DNA of 64,000 bases from Xanthomonas bonasiae (GCF_017163705.1 NZ_JAFIWB010000010.1:1-64000); one strand, 5' to 3'; positions 1 through 11,129 are shown, numbered from the stretch's first letter. Translations and numbers: made by a program. Notes: generated from the sequence alone by a model not told the origin.

Positions 1-10
1 GGTTCCCCTC

Positions 11-181
11 AAACCCCGAAGGCTTTTCGCTGAACCGAGCCGCCCATCATAGCGGCTTTTTTGTTGCCGTCAATACCCTGATTTATCAGGAGGTTGACGC
101 CGCTTCTTGCGGAAGACCCTGAGGTCTTTTCGTTGAAGCGAGCCGGCCATATTAGCCGTTTTTTTCACGCCGTCAACACCC
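11..181 (+). repeat. Duplicated ~100-bp element ending in T-runs
   Basis: Two diverged copies of one element lie about 102 bases apart, at roughly 11-80 and 113-181. Each contains a block similar to CTTTTCG-TGAA-CGAGCCG, then a short stem, then a T-run, then CCGTCAA-ACCC. The T-runs are at 57-62 and 159-165. The layout could be a duplicated transcription terminator or a small structured RNA with two 3' ends. No open reading frame of its own is convincing, and the element may continue to the left of the window. Seen in the sequence; the RNA interpretation is inference. Confidence 0.4.
38..62 (+). terminator. Rho-independent-like terminator
   Basis: AGCCGC (38-43) pairs with GCGGCT (52-57) around an eight-base loop, followed directly by a T-run. 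It would end a transcript entering from the left of the window. A weaker relative (CGGC at 144-147 with GCCG at 155-158, then seven T) lies in the second copy of the surrounding duplicated element. Confidence 0.45.
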
Positions 182-453
182 GATGTTCGCTAGGTGTTTC
201 CGGCCCGTTTCGCTTCTGTCGAGCCGAAGATCGGCAGCTGCGTAGCGGGCCGCGCAGTCTACCGGGCCAGGAAAAAACGTCAACCGCTTTCTTGCGCGCG
301 GTGCGTATGCGGCCATTGCAGGCGCTTCCGGCAGCGTTCCCATCAGTAGAACGCGCACGCGCCGCGTCCGCGCGCGGCGGCGACCCCATGCCGCTGCTGC
401 CGTTGGCGGCCGCTTCGCCGAGAATGCGGGTTCACCCCCTGCAGGATCTCGCA

Positions 454-1635
454 ATGCCCTCCACTGCCGGACGCTCCCTATGGCGCGACGCCTCGCTGCC
501 GGCGCTGGTCGCCGGCTTCGTCACTGTCCTGGTCGGCTTCGCCAGTTCGGCGGTGATCGTGTTCCAGGCCGCGCGCACGCTGGGCGCCTCGCAGGCGGAG
601 ATCGCCTCGTGGATGTGGGCGCTGGGGCTAGGCATGGGCGTCACCTGCATCGGCCTGTCGCTGCGCTACCGGATGCCGGTGGTGACGGCCTGGTCCACCC
701 CCGGCGCGGCGATGCTGATCAGCAGCGGCGGCGGCTTGCCGCTGTCCGATGCGATCGGCGCGTTCGTGGTGGCGGCGCTGCTCGGTACCGCAGCCGGATT
801 TTCCGGCGTCTTCGAGCGGATGATCCGGCGCATCCCGGTGTCGCTGGCGTCGGCGATGCTGGCCGGGGTGCTGCTGCGCTTCGGCCTGGACGTGTTCGTG
901 GCGATGCAGAGCCGGCTGGGCATGGCGCTGGCGATGTTCGCGGTCTATCTGCTGGGGCGCCGCGCGTTCCCGCGCTATGCGGTGATCGCGACGCTGGCGG
1001 TAGGCATCGCGATCGCCGCCGGCAGCGGCACGCTGCATCTGGAGACCGCGCAGCTGAGCCTGGCGCGGCCGGTGTTGGTGTGGCCGACACTGTCGTGGCA
1101 GGCGCTGTTCGGCATCGCGCTGCCGTTGTTCGTGGTGACGATGGCCTCGCAGAACCTGCCCGGGGTGGCGGTGATCCGCGCGTCCGGCTATGCGGTGCCG
1201 ATCTCGCCGACGATCGGCTGGATCGGCGTGGTCAATACGCTGCTGGCGCCGTTCGGCGCCTATGGCCTGAACCTGGCGGCGATCACCGCGGCGATCTGCA
1301 TGGGCCGCGAAGCGCAGGAGGATCCGCAGCGGCGCTACATGGCCGCGGTGTTCGCCGGCCTGTTCTATCTGCTGATCGGCCTGTTCGGCGCGACCGTGGC
1401 CGCGCTGTTCGCCGCATTCCCGAAGGAACTGGTGATGGCGATCGCCGGCATCGCGCTGTTCGGCACCATCGGCAACAGCCTGGCGATGGCGCTGAAGGAC
1501 GAGGGCGAACGCGAGCCGGCGCTGATCACCTTCCTGGTCACCGCCTCGGGGCTGTCGCTGTTCGGCATCGGCGCCGCGTTCTGGGGCCTGCTGGCCGGCG
1601 CGGCGACGTCGCTGCTGTGGCGGCGCACGCGCTGA
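454..1635 (+). CDS. benE: Benzoate/H+ symporter, BenE family
   Basis: Inner-membrane permease of the BenE family, which takes up benzoate or related aromatic acids with protons. The 393-residue protein is almost entirely hydrophobic, with about a dozen membrane segments, and carries the family-like stretches TAWSTPGAAM (around residues 70-80) and SQNLPGVAV (around 230). The frame stays open upstream to a TTG at 94. I start at the ATG at 454 because AGGA lies about seven bases before it, the length then matches the family, and the upstream residues are Arg/Pro-rich and not membrane-like. It is a single gene, with bphP convergent on the other strand 22 bases beyond its stop. No benzoate catabolic genes are visible nearby, so the substrate is inferred from the family only. 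Confidence 0.85.
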   Translation: MPSTAGRSLWRDASLPALVAGFVTVLVGFASSAVIVFQAARTLGASQAEIASWMWALGLGMGVTCIGLSLRYRMPVVTAWSTPGAAMLISSGGGLPLSDAIGAFVVAALLGTAAGFSGVFERMIRRIPVSLASAMLAGVLLRFGLDVFVAMQSRLGMALAMFAVYLLGRRAFPRYAVIATLAVGIAIAAGSGTLHLETAQLSLARPVLVWPTLSWQALFGIALPLFVVTMASQNLPGVAVIRASGYAVPISPTIGWIGVVNTLLAPFGAYGLNLAAITAAICMGREAQEDPQRRYMAAVFAGLFYLLIGLFGATVAALFAAFPKELVMAIAGIALFGTIGNSLAMALKDEGEREPALITFLVTASGLSLFGIGAAFWGLLAGAATSLLWRRTR

Positions 1636-1657
1636 GCGTGCGCCGCCACGGATTCGC

Positions 1658-3558
<1,901 letters not shown>

Positions 3559-3562
<4 letters not shown>

Positions 3563-4158
3563 GCGACTGTCTCCAGGGAAAAGTGGGTGTGGAAGTGCGC
3601 GAACATCGCGCGTGCGCCAGCGACGGCGGCCTGCCGCGATTGCGGCGTCGGCAGGGCCTGCTCCAGGCGTTGCTGGAAACGCCGCCAGCAGGCCGGATCG
3701 GCATGACCGAGCTCGAAATAGGTCAGCGCCGGGGCGGCGGCGGCGAGGCTCTGCCGCAGTTGCCGGGCGATCAGGCGCCCGCCCAGGCGCGAGCCTTCGA
3801 CCACGTACAGCATCCCCCAGCGGCTGCCGGCGTCGGGCGCTGGCGGCGCTGGCGCCGGCAGCGGCGGCGTGGCCCGCAGCGCGGCCAGGTCCTGTTCCAG
3901 CAGCGGACTGCGCGGCTGGTAGCGCCAGGGGGCGTCGCCAATGGCGTGCAGCCAGGCGCCCTCGCGCTGCTCCCAGCCGGCCAGCGCGGCGTGATGGCGG
4001 CGCAGCACCTGGGCGTAGTCGTGCACGGACAGGGAATCGCGCATCAGCGCGCGCATCGCCGGCAATTGTTCGACGGCCAGATGCTGTTGCGCGGTGGCTT
4101 CGCGCAACAGGCGCGAGGCGGTGAGGGGCGCGGCGGAACCGTCGGGGGGCGACATCAT
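3559..4158 (-). CDS. bphO: Biliverdin-producing heme oxygenase BphO
   Basis: Bacterial heme oxygenase that opens heme to biliverdin, the chromophore for the phytochrome encoded directly downstream. The 199-residue protein has the N-terminal helix with the expected proximal heme histidine (TAQQHLAVEQ) and the glycine-containing distal region (YVVEGSRLGG). Its TGA overlaps the bphP ATG. The frame extends upstream to 4239, but the tandem Met codons at 4158/4155 give the normal family length and start just before the conserved LTASRLLREAT region. Context and length make the assignment firm; the exact start is less sure. Confidence 0.92.
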
Positions 4159-4358
4159 GGAGGGCGTGCGGTCTACAGCAGCCGGACCGGCCGCGACGGC
4201 GGAGAGGCCGTACAGCGTAGCATCGTGGACGCGTGGCACCGGGCGACAAGGCGGCCACGCGCGGCTGCGCGCCGGTTCAAGCTGAGCAATTCATCCGCCA
4301 GCGGCGGGCGCCACGCCCTCCAGGCGGGCAACGGTCCGCCGCAACGCGGTTCGGCGTG

Positions 4359-5603
4359 CTAAGCGGTGGCGCTGGCGGGCAGGCGCGCACGGCGCCAGGC
4401 CACGACCCAGCCGGCAGCCAGCAACAGCGCGGCCAGCAGCCACGGCGCGCCGGGCAGATGCGCCGGTGCGTGCGTGCCGATGAACAGCGCGAACACCCAC
4501 GTGTACAGCAGCGGCCCGACGATGCCGGCCAGGCTGACCAGGCTCATCAGCGCGCCCTGCACGCGGCCTTGCGCATCGGCACCGACGTGGCGGGTGACGA
4601 TGGCCTGCGCGGACGGCGATGCCACCGCCCACAGCGCGCTGACCGGCACCCCGAGCAGGAACATCGCGCCGCTGCCGGCGACGCTGTAGATGGCGAAGCC
4701 GGCCACGCCGCAGCCCAGCCCGAACAGCAGCGCCCCGCGTTCGCCGAGCCGGCGCACCACGCGCGCGACCAGCAAGGCGTTGACCACGATGCTGCACACC
4801 CCGACCAGGGCCAGCACCCAGCTGACCTGCTTCGGTCCCCACTGGTACTGGTACTCGGCGAACAGCACGAAGATGCTCGGATACACGTAGTGCGCCAGGT
4901 TGGCCAGGAAGATCACCGCGGCCAGCGCGAATACCTGCGGGTAGCTGCGCAGCAGCCGCAGCGCGCCGAACGGATTGGCGTGCTTCCAGTCCAGGCGCGG
5001 GGTGCGCCGCTCCGGCGCCAGCGATTCGGGCAGCACCCATAAACCGTAGAGGAAGTTGAGCAGCGCCAGCGCCGCGGCGAACCAGAACGGCGCGCGCAGG
5101 TGGTAGCTGCCGAGCCAGCCGCCGAGCAGCGGCCCGATCACGAAGCCGAGCCCGAACGCGGCGCCGATCATGCCGTAGGCCTGGGCGCGCTTGTCCGGCG
5201 TGGTGATGTCGGCGATGTAGGCGTTGGCGGTGGTGAAGCTGGCCGAGAACACGCCCGACACCACCCGCGCCAGCAGCAGCAACGGCAGGCTCTGCGCCAG
5301 CGCCATCACAACGAAGTCCACGCCCAGGCCCAGGCACGAGGCCAGGATCACCGGGCGCCGGCCGTAGCGGTCGGACAGCGCGCCCTGCAGCGGCGAGCTG
5401 ACGAACTGCAGCGCGGCGAACAGGAAGCCGAACCAGCCGACCCACTTCGCCGCCGCGGCGAAATCGCCGCCGGTGAAGCCGCGCACCAGCCCCGGCAGCA
5501 CCGGAATGATGACGCCGAAGGCCAGCACGTCGATCAGCAGGGTGATGAAGATGAAGACCAGGGCGGCATTGCGCGTGCGCGCGGCAGGGGGCGAGGAATG
5601 CAC
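4359..5603 (-). CDS. MFS exporter, TetA-like (TCR/Tet family)
   Basis: Twelve-helix major facilitator transporter of 414 residues resembling the class of TetA drug/proton antiporters. The motif-A region reads GALSDRYGRRPVIL in the loop after helix 2, and a motif-C-like glycine/proline stretch (GLGFVIGPLLGG) lies in helix 5. The start is GTG at 5603, with GGGAGA about eight bases upstream; an ATG just before it is in another frame. It is transcribed alone. The region directly upstream is filled by a 184-bp tandem repeat. The substrate cannot be told from sequence; resistance to tetracycline itself should not be assumed. Confidence 0.8.
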   Translation of the reverse strand: MHSSPPAARTRNAALVFIFITLLIDVLAFGVIIPVLPGLVRGFTGGDFAAAAKWVGWFGFLFAALQFVSSPLQGALSDRYGRRPVILASCLGLGVDFVVMALAQSLPLLLLARVVSGVFSASFTTANAYIADITTPDKRAQAYGMIGAAFGLGFVIGPLLGGWLGSYHLRAPFWFAAALALLNFLYGLWVLPESLAPERRTPRLDWKHANPFGALRLLRSYPQVFALAAVIFLANLAHYVYPSIFVLFAEYQYQWGPKQVSWVLALVGVCSIVVNALLVARVVRRLGERGALLFGLGCGVAGFAIYSVAGSGAMFLLGVPVSALWAVASPSAQAIVTRHVGADAQGRVQGALMSLVSLAGIVGPLLYTWVFALFIGTHAPAHLPGAPWLLAALLLAAGWVVAWRRARLPASATA

Positions 5604-5714
5604 GGCATGGTCTCCCGGTGGAGGCGGCAGTGTAATCGGCGGGCGCGGGGTTTCGGGGTGGGGCCGAGCGGCGGCGGTGGGAATGGTACGGTCCCGGCGC
5701 CTGTCGGTAGCGCG

Positions 5715-6295
5715 CGTCGGGACTGAAGTCCCTCCCACAGAGGGATCGAGGCGGCCCCACGCTTGGTCGATAGAGCGGCTGGAGCCGACAGCCTGAAACC
5801 ACCGAAAGTCCCTACCTGGACGAGTCGCCCGGCAGGAGCGTCTTTGCGAAGGGCGCGAGCGCGGCGGCGAGGTTCGGCCCCGATACCGCGTCGGTAAAGC
5901 ACGTCGGGACTGGAGTCCCTCCAACAGGTGGGTCGAGGCGGCCTGATGCCTGGTCGATAGAGCGGCTGGAGCCGATGGCCTGAAACCGTCGAAGCCCCTG
6001 ACTGGACGCGCCGCCCGCAGAGCGTCTTTGCGAAGGGTGCGAGCGCGGCGGCGAAGATGGGTTCCGACGCATTGTCGGTACAGCGCGTCGGGACTGAAGT
6101 CCCTCCCACAGGGGGTCGAGGCGGCCTGATGCCTGGTCGATAGAGCGGCTGGGGCCGATGGCCTGAAACCGCCGAAGCCCCCGCCTAGGCGCGCCGCCCG
6201 CAGAGCGTCTTTGCGAAGGGCGCGAGCGCGGCGGCGAAGATGGGTTCCGAGGCATTCTCGGTATAGCGCGTCGGGACTGAAGTCCCTCCCACAGG
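5715..6295. repeat. 184-bp tandem repeat, 3.1 copies
   Basis: A unit beginning CGTCGGGACTGAAGTCCCTC recurs at 5715, 5902, 6086 and (partial) 6269, so the period is 183-187 bases. Each unit contains the short palindrome GGGACT-GAAGTCCC, then a block with TCGATAGAGCGGCTGG, GCCTGAAACC and GAGCGTCTTTGCGAAGGG. The copies are clearly diverged. They fill the space between the 5' end of the MFS exporter and the 3' end of the transglycosylase/mutarotase gene. Long open frames here are by-products of the repeats. This is not a CRISPR array: the units are too long and there are no unique spacers. Confidence 0.9.
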
Positions 6296-6426
6296 GGAGC
6301 GGATCGGCCTGGGCCGGTCTATTCCTTCTAGTGCCGGTCGATCTGGTAGCGGTCGATGACGCGGTTGCGACTGATGGCCAGAGGCCGCCGCCTATCCGCA
6401 GCGAACCCTCGCGGCAGCGCGCGCCG

Positions 6427-8664
6427 TTACAGCGGCGCGACCGCGATGGTCTGCTGCAGCACGTGCTGCGCGCCGGCGGCCAGTTCGATCACCTCGGGGC
6501 CGGCGTTGGCCGCTTCCAGGCACACGAACTGGCGCCAGTGGGCGCCGACGTCGACCATCTTCTGCGCGCCGGCTTCGCCCGGATTCCAGGCCACCAGGGT
6601 GCGGCTGCCGGCGGTGGCGATCTCGATGCGGCGCTGCAGGCCGGGATCGAGCAGCGTGTAGCGGCCGCCGGCGCCGGTGTAGATGCGGTCGCTGCGGCCG
6701 GGATCGCGCGGGTCCTGCAGGCTCCAGTCGCCGTGCTGGCGGTGCGGCGTGGCGTAGTTTTCGAACTTGTCCAGGTAGTCGAGCCCGTCCAGGCCCTGCA
6801 CCCGCACCCGGGTGGCGTCGGCGACGTGGAAATAGTTGTGCAGCGCCTGGGTGAAGCGCGCCGGTTCGCGGCCGACGTTGTCGGTGATCAGGCGCTGCTC
6901 CAGGGTCGCGCCGATGCGCAGCTGCATGCGCAGGCGCAGCGGCAGGTCGTCGAAGTCCGGCGGCGCCAGGGTCAGCAGCATGCTGCCGTCGGCCTCGCGG
7001 CGCGCGTCCTGCAGCTGCCACGGCACGGTGCGCACGAAGCCGTGCGCCGGCACGTCGGCGCTCTGGTCCTGGCGGCCGAAGTACGGCCAGCACACCGGGG
7101 TGCCGCCGCGGATCGGGGTGGGCGTGGGCTGCGCGCTCGGCGACAGCCACATCACCTCGGTGCCGCCCTTGGGCACGAACGACAGCAACTGGCCGCCGAA
7201 CAGGCTGATCGCGGCAGTGGAGTGCGGAGTTTCCACCAACAGCGAAGGGTAACCGTGGAAATCGCCTGTGCTCAGGCCGGGGATCTCGGACATGGGGGGG
7301 ATGCTCCGTGGCGCGGGGGATTGGACGAAGGCCGGATAGCGCGCCGGCACGCGGAACGCGGTCGCGGGCTTGCCGCCGAACGGCGTGGGTGGCGCGGGTG
7401 TGAGCGTGGTCGGCGCGGCGGGTGCGGTGGCCGGAGCCCCAGACGCCTCGCGGCGCAGCGCATCGAGGATGCGCTGCCCGGCGCGGCCGTCGGCCGGCTG
7501 CAGGCCCAGGCGCAGCTGCTCGGCCTGGATCGCGCGGCGGCTGGCGCTGCCGATCATGCCGTCGGCCTGGCCGATGTCGTGGCCGCGCGCCAGCAGCAGG
7601 GTCTGCAGTTCGCGCCGCTCCGGACGGCCCAGGCCGGGATCGTCGGTGGGCCAGGCGGTGACCAGGCCGGGCTTGCCGCGCAGTTGGTCGGACAGCAGCG
7701 CGATCGCCAGCGCATAGCTTTCGGCGGCGTTGTAGGCGTAGATCGCGTCGTAGTTGCGGAACACCAGGAACGCCGGGCCGTTGGTGCCGGCCGGGATCAG
7801 CACCGCGGCCGGCGTCTGTGGCGCCAGCGCAGGCAGGTCGAGCGCGCTGCCGTCGATGGCGGTCACGCCGCGCGTGCGCCAGTCGGACAGCGGCCGGCGC
7901 TGGGTGCGCCCGGCCAGGGCCGGGTCGAACCCGGCCGGCAACTTGACCTCCATGCCCCACGGCTGCCCGCTCTGCCAGCCGGCCAGCTTCAGGTAGTTGG
8001 CGGTGGAGGCCAGCGCATCGGGAATGCTGGCGACCAGGTCGCGGCGGCCGTCGCCATCGCCGTCCACGGCGACGCGGGCATAGGTGCTGGGCATGAACTG
8101 GGTGTGGCCGAACGCGCCGGCCCAGGAGCCGCTCAGGCCGTCGGCCTGCAGGTCGCCGGCCTGCAGCAGTTTCAGCAGCGCGAACAGTTCGCCGCGGAAG
8201 AACGGCTGGCGGCGGCCGTTGCACGACAGGGTCAGCAGCGACACCAGCAGCGGGCGCTTGCCGGAGACGCGGCCGTAGTCGCTCTCCACGCCCCACACCG
8301 CGACCACTGTCTCCGCGTCCACTCCGTATTGCTGCGCCACCCGGGCGAGCAGATCGCGATGCGTGACCAGCATCGCGCGGCCGTCGGCGACGCGCTGGGT
8401 GTCCACCAGCCCGGCCAGGTAGTCCCAGATCGGCGTGGTGAATTCGGGTTGCGCGTCGAGCAGCGGCAGCACGCTCATGTCCGGCTGCACGCCGGCGGTG
8501 AAGCGGTCGAACGCGGTGGCGGCCACGCCGCTCTTGGCGGCGGCGGTGCGCAGCGTGGACAGGCAACCGACGAAGGCGGGGTCCGGCGCCACGGGCGGCG
8601 CGGGCAGGGTCTGCGCGGCGGCGCAGGGCGCGGCCAGCAGCAAGGCCCAGGCGAAACGCATCAT
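6427..8664 (-). CDS. Fused lytic murein transglycosylase / D-hexose-6-phosphate mutarotase
   Basis: One uninterrupted 745-residue frame holds two unrelated proteins. Residues 1-18 are a Sec signal peptide. Residues about 25-330 are an MltB-type lytic transglycosylase domain with the catalytic region AVWGVESDYGR and the SYAGAFG-like block SGSWAGAFGHTQFMPST. Residues about 340-400 are a peptidoglycan-binding domain. A Pro/Ala linker follows. Residues 458-745 are a complete YeaD-type D-hexose-6-phosphate mutarotase (CWPYFGRQ, ALHNYFHV, LDYLDKF). The first enzyme acts in the periplasm and the second in the cytoplasm, so a fused product makes little sense. The junction contains seven C, and one C fewer would end the transglycosylase eight codons later at a TGA. 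Either the two are normally separate overlapping genes, or the tract varies. Confidence 0.8.
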   Translation of the reverse strand: MMRFAWALLLAAPCAAAQTLPAPPVAPDPAFVGCLSTLRTAAAKSGVAATAFDRFTAGVQPDMSVLPLLDAQPEFTTPIWDYLAGLVDTQRVADGRAMLVTHRDLLARVAQQYGVDAETVVAVWGVESDYGRVSGKRPLLVSLLTLSCNGRRQPFFRGELFALLKLLQAGDLQADGLSGSWAGAFGHTQFMPSTYARVAVDGDGDGRRDLVASIPDALASTANYLKLAGWQSGQPWGMEVKLPAGFDPALAGRTQRRPLSDWRTRGVTAIDGSALDLPALAPQTPAAVLIPAGTNGPAFLVFRNYDAIYAYNAAESYALAIALLSDQLRGKPGLVTAWPTDDPGLGRPERRELQTLLLARGHDIGQADGMIGSASRRAIQAEQLRLGLQPADGRAGQRILDALRREASGAPATAPAAPTTLTPAPPTPFGGKPATAFRVPARYPAFVQSPAPRSIPPMSEIPGLSTGDFHGYPSLLVETPHSTAAISLFGGQLLSFVPKGGTEVMWLSPSAQPTPTPIRGGTPVCWPYFGRQDQSADVPAHGFVRTVPWQLQDARREADGSMLLTLAPPDFDDLPLRLRMQLRIGATLEQRLITDNVGREPARFTQALHNYFHVADATRVRVQGLDGLDYLDKFENYATPHRQHGDWSLQDPRDPGRSDRIYTGAGGRYTLLDPGLQRRIEIATAGSRTLVAWNPGEAGAQKMVDVGAHWRQFVCLEAANAGPEVIELAAGAQHVLQQTIAVAPL
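7279..7306 (-). other. Internal ribosome site and C7 tract at mutarotase start
   Basis: On the minus strand GGAG stands about ten bases before an ATG at 7293, with seven C (7294-7300) lying between them. This ATG starts the natural mutarotase (288 residues, the normal family length), so the second enzyme can be made alone whatever the upstream frame does. Removing one C shifts the upstream gene into a TGA within eight codons. The tract therefore decides whether the upstream enzyme is fused or free. Confidence 0.55.
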
Positions 8665-8760
8665 CGGAACTTCCTCGCCAACAGCAGGCCGGACATCATA
8701 AACAACCGCCGGGAATGGCTGCTCACGCGCGGTGGCGGGTTCACGGGGGTCCGGCGCGTT

Positions 8761-8828
8761 TGTAGGAGCGGCTTCGGCCCCGACAGGCGTTACCGATAGA
8801 TCCTGTCGCGGCTGAAGCCGCTCCTACA
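8761..8828. repeat. REP-type inverted repeat pair
   Basis: Two copies of the common Xanthomonas palindromic repeat face each other: TGTAGGAGCGGCTTCGG at 8761-8777 and its complement CTGAAGCCGCTCCTACA at 8812-8828, each with a flanking CGACA/TGTCG. They sit between the diguanylate cyclase stop and the transglycosylase start. As RNA they would fold into a long stem. Related copies occur at 16002-16026 and inside recB at 47308-47402. Confidence 0.9.
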
Positions 8829-8844
8829 CGGGTCCTGCGCCGGC

Positions 8845-10560
8845 TCAGTGCACGGCGACCACGCGGTTGCGGCCGCCGCTCTTGGCCGCGTACAGCGCTT
8901 CGTCGGCGCGCTGCACCAGGCCGTTGGCGTCGTCGCCGGGGCGCAGTTGGACCACGCCGATGCTCACGGTCGGCTGCAGCTCGGGAAAGGCGAGCGCGGC
9001 CTGCGCGCGGAAGCGTTCGCGGATCCGCTCGGCGATCGGGGTGGCCTGCGCCGCATCGAGGCCGGGCAGCGCGATCACGAATTCCTCGCCGCCGTAGCGG
9101 CCGATCAGGTCGTCGCCGCGCAGTTCCTCGCGCAGCGCCTGGGCCAGCGCGCGCAGGCCGTCGTCGCCGGCACGGTGGCCATAGCGGTCGTTGAGCCGCT
9201 TGAAGTGGTCCACGTCCAGGAACATCAGCGCCAACGGTTGCCGCCGGCGCCGGGCGGCCTGCTTCAGCGCGGTCAGGCGCTCGTGCCAGGCGCGGCGGTT
9301 GAGCAGGCCGGTCAGCGGATCCAGGTCGGCCAGCTGCCGCGCCTGGTCGCGGTCGCGGCGCAGCGAGGTGCTGCGCTCGGCCAGGCCCAGCGACAGCACC
9401 AGCGCCTCGAACGCACCGGCGGCCAGTGCCGCCTCTTCGCTCCACGTCCAGTGCGCCACCATGCCGAAGCCCTGCAGGCTGCTGAGCGCGGTGACCAGCA
9501 GCAGCGGCGTCCAGCCGAGCAGGAACAGCCCGGCATAGCGCGAGCCGCGCCATGCCGCCACCACGGCGATGCCGATCAGCAGCGGCCCGCCGAGGATCAG
9601 CAACGGGTTGACCAGCGCCCGGCCGAGCGCGTCCAGCCACGGCAACGGCAGCAGCGCCGGCAGCGCGATCAACGCGACCAGCAGCGCATAGCCGCGCAGC
9701 CAGCGCCGCGCGCGCGGCAGGTACTGCGCCAGGTCGGCGAAGCGTTCCAGGAACAGCACCGCGGCCACGATCGACGTGGTGACGCCCAGGCGGCCCCAGA
9801 ACCGCGCGGCCTGGCCGATCGCTTCCAGGCCCAGCGGATGCACCACGTAACCGGTCTCCAGCGCCATCACCAGGCCGTAGCCGAGCACGTAGACGGCGTA
9901 GTACAGGAACGTCGCCTCGCGCAGCCGCCAGGCGAACACCAGCGCCATCGCCGCCATGCTCAGCATGATCGCGAAGCTCAGGCTGGCGACCACCAGCCAA
10001 CGGCTGTCCTGGCGCAGGTAGTCGGACTCGCTGCGCAGCTGGAAGCGCAGCGAAGCGGCCATGACCCCGCGCTGGTCCACCCACAGCCGCAGCGGCTGCC
10101 CGGCGGCCGGTGCGGCATCGATGCGGAAGCCGAGGCGGCCGTTGCCGGGCAGCGCCTGCGGGTCGTCGCGCATCAGCCCGCGCTGCTGCGGTGCCGCGCC
10201 GGCGACCGGCGCCAGCAGGGTGACCCGCTGCAACGCAGGACTGGGCACTTCCAGCACCCACGGCGCCGGCGGCCACTGCCCCTGCGCCGGCCACAACAGC
10301 ACCCAGGCGCCGGCATCGCCGCCGTGCAGCTGGGTCATCCGGTTCGGATCGAAACGCTGCAGCGCCGGATCGGCGCGCGAGGGCGGCACCCCGCGGTCGG
10401 CGGCGGCGACCGGGCGCCAGGCGCCTTGCAGCGCCGGCATGGGCGCGGGCGCCGCCGCGGCAGCGTCGCAGGCGAGCAGCAGGCAGCACCACAGCAACGC
10501 CCGGCCATGGCTGCGCCAACGGCGCAACCGGGCGAAGAACGCGGCAAACACGAAAGACAT
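8845..10560 (-). CDS. Membrane diguanylate cyclase (7TM-DISM sensor with GGDEF)
   Basis: Makes cyclic di-GMP from two GTP at the inner membrane. The 571-residue protein has an N-terminal signal/anchor, a periplasmic 7TMR-DISM-like sensing domain (residues about 40-185), seven membrane helices (about 190-390), and a C-terminal GGDEF domain. The active-site motif is GGEEF, and RGDD lies five residues before it, so the allosteric inhibitory I-site (RxxD) is present; an active, product-inhibited enzyme is expected. I start at the ATG at 10560; a GTG eight codons upstream (10584) is an alternative, and neither has a clear ribosome site. Transcribed alone, with a REP pair beyond its stop. The sensed ligand is unknown. 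Confidence 0.9.
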   Translation of the reverse strand: MSFVFAAFFARLRRWRSHGRALLWCCLLLACDAAAAAPAPMPALQGAWRPVAAADRGVPPSRADPALQRFDPNRMTQLHGGDAGAWVLLWPAQGQWPPAPWVLEVPSPALQRVTLLAPVAGAAPQQRGLMRDDPQALPGNGRLGFRIDAAPAAGQPLRLWVDQRGVMAASLRFQLRSESDYLRQDSRWLVVASLSFAIMLSMAAMALVFAWRLREATFLYYAVYVLGYGLVMALETGYVVHPLGLEAIGQAARFWGRLGVTTSIVAAVLFLERFADLAQYLPRARRWLRGYALLVALIALPALLPLPWLDALGRALVNPLLILGGPLLIGIAVVAAWRGSRYAGLFLLGWTPLLLVTALSSLQGFGMVAHWTWSEEAALAAGAFEALVLSLGLAERSTSLRRDRDQARQLADLDPLTGLLNRRAWHERLTALKQAARRRRQPLALMFLDVDHFKRLNDRYGHRAGDDGLRALAQALREELRGDDLIGRYGGEEFVIALPGLDAAQATPIAERIRERFRAQAALAFPELQPTVSIGVVQLRPGDDANGLVQRADEALYAAKSGGRNRVVAVH

Positions 10561-10638
10561 CACGACTGCAGGGGCGGCGGACACTGCAACATCATCGGCC
10601 AGCGCCGCGCAAACCTGATGCCACGCCTGCCCATCGGT

Positions 10639-11031
10639 TCAGTCCAGCGCATCCAGGTAGTACCAGCGGCCGTCCTCGCGCACGAAGCGGCTGTGCTCGG
10701 TCATGCGCACGGCGCTGCCGCCGCCGATGCGATAGCGCGCCAGGAAGGCGACCTCGGCGCTGTCGGCGCCGCTGGCGACGACCCGCTGCACGGTCAGGCC
10801 GAGCCAGGCGGTGTGCGTATCCAGTTCCAGTTCCGCCGGGCGCGTGGACGGGTGCCAGCTGGCGCGCAGGTAGTCGGCGTCGCGGCGCACGTAGGCGCTG
10901 TAGCGCGCGCGCATCAGCGTTTCGGCGTCGGGCGCGGCGGCGCCGGCGTGGTAGAGCCCGCAGCACTGCGCGTAATCGCGCGGGCGGCCGCAAGGGCAAG
11001 GATCGGCGAGGCGCGGGGCGGACGGAGACAT
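10639..11031 (-). CDS. YchJ family SEC-C motif protein
   Basis: Small 130-residue protein of the YchJ (UPF0225) family. It opens with the SEC-C zinc-binding motif ([15 protein letters not shown], residues 11-25; spacing CxC-x8-CC), as found at the end of SecA. A SnoaL/NTF2-like domain ([16 protein letters not shown] and so on) follows. The family's cellular role is not settled. It lies 76 bases beyond the start of the diguanylate cyclase and is divergent from the TSUP transporter. The single start at 11031 fits the family length. Confidence 0.85.
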   Translation of the reverse strand: MSPSAPRLADPCPCGRPRDYAQCCGLYHAGAAAPDAETLMRARYSAYVRRDADYLRASWHPSTRPAELELDTHTAWLGLTVQRVVASGADSAEVAFLARYRIGGGSAVRMTEHSRFVREDGRWYYLDALD

Positions 11032-11129
11032 GCGCCGATTGTGCCGGCTGCGGCGGCGCGGCGCACGCCGGCGCTGCCGTGCGCGGCGGCCCCGGCTATG
11101 CTTGCGCGCCCATCGCCCGGAGCGCCGCC

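Noticed and set aside
5715-6295. CRISPR-like array of regularly spaced repeats
   Set aside because: Units are about 184 bases with no distinct spacers and no cas genes; it is a plain tandem repeat. The same applies to 22181-22555 and 51125-51548.
6211-8799. An 862-codon plus-strand open frame
   Set aside because: Antisense to the transglycosylase/mutarotase gene; low-complexity Ala/Gly/Arg/Gln composition and no recognisable domain.
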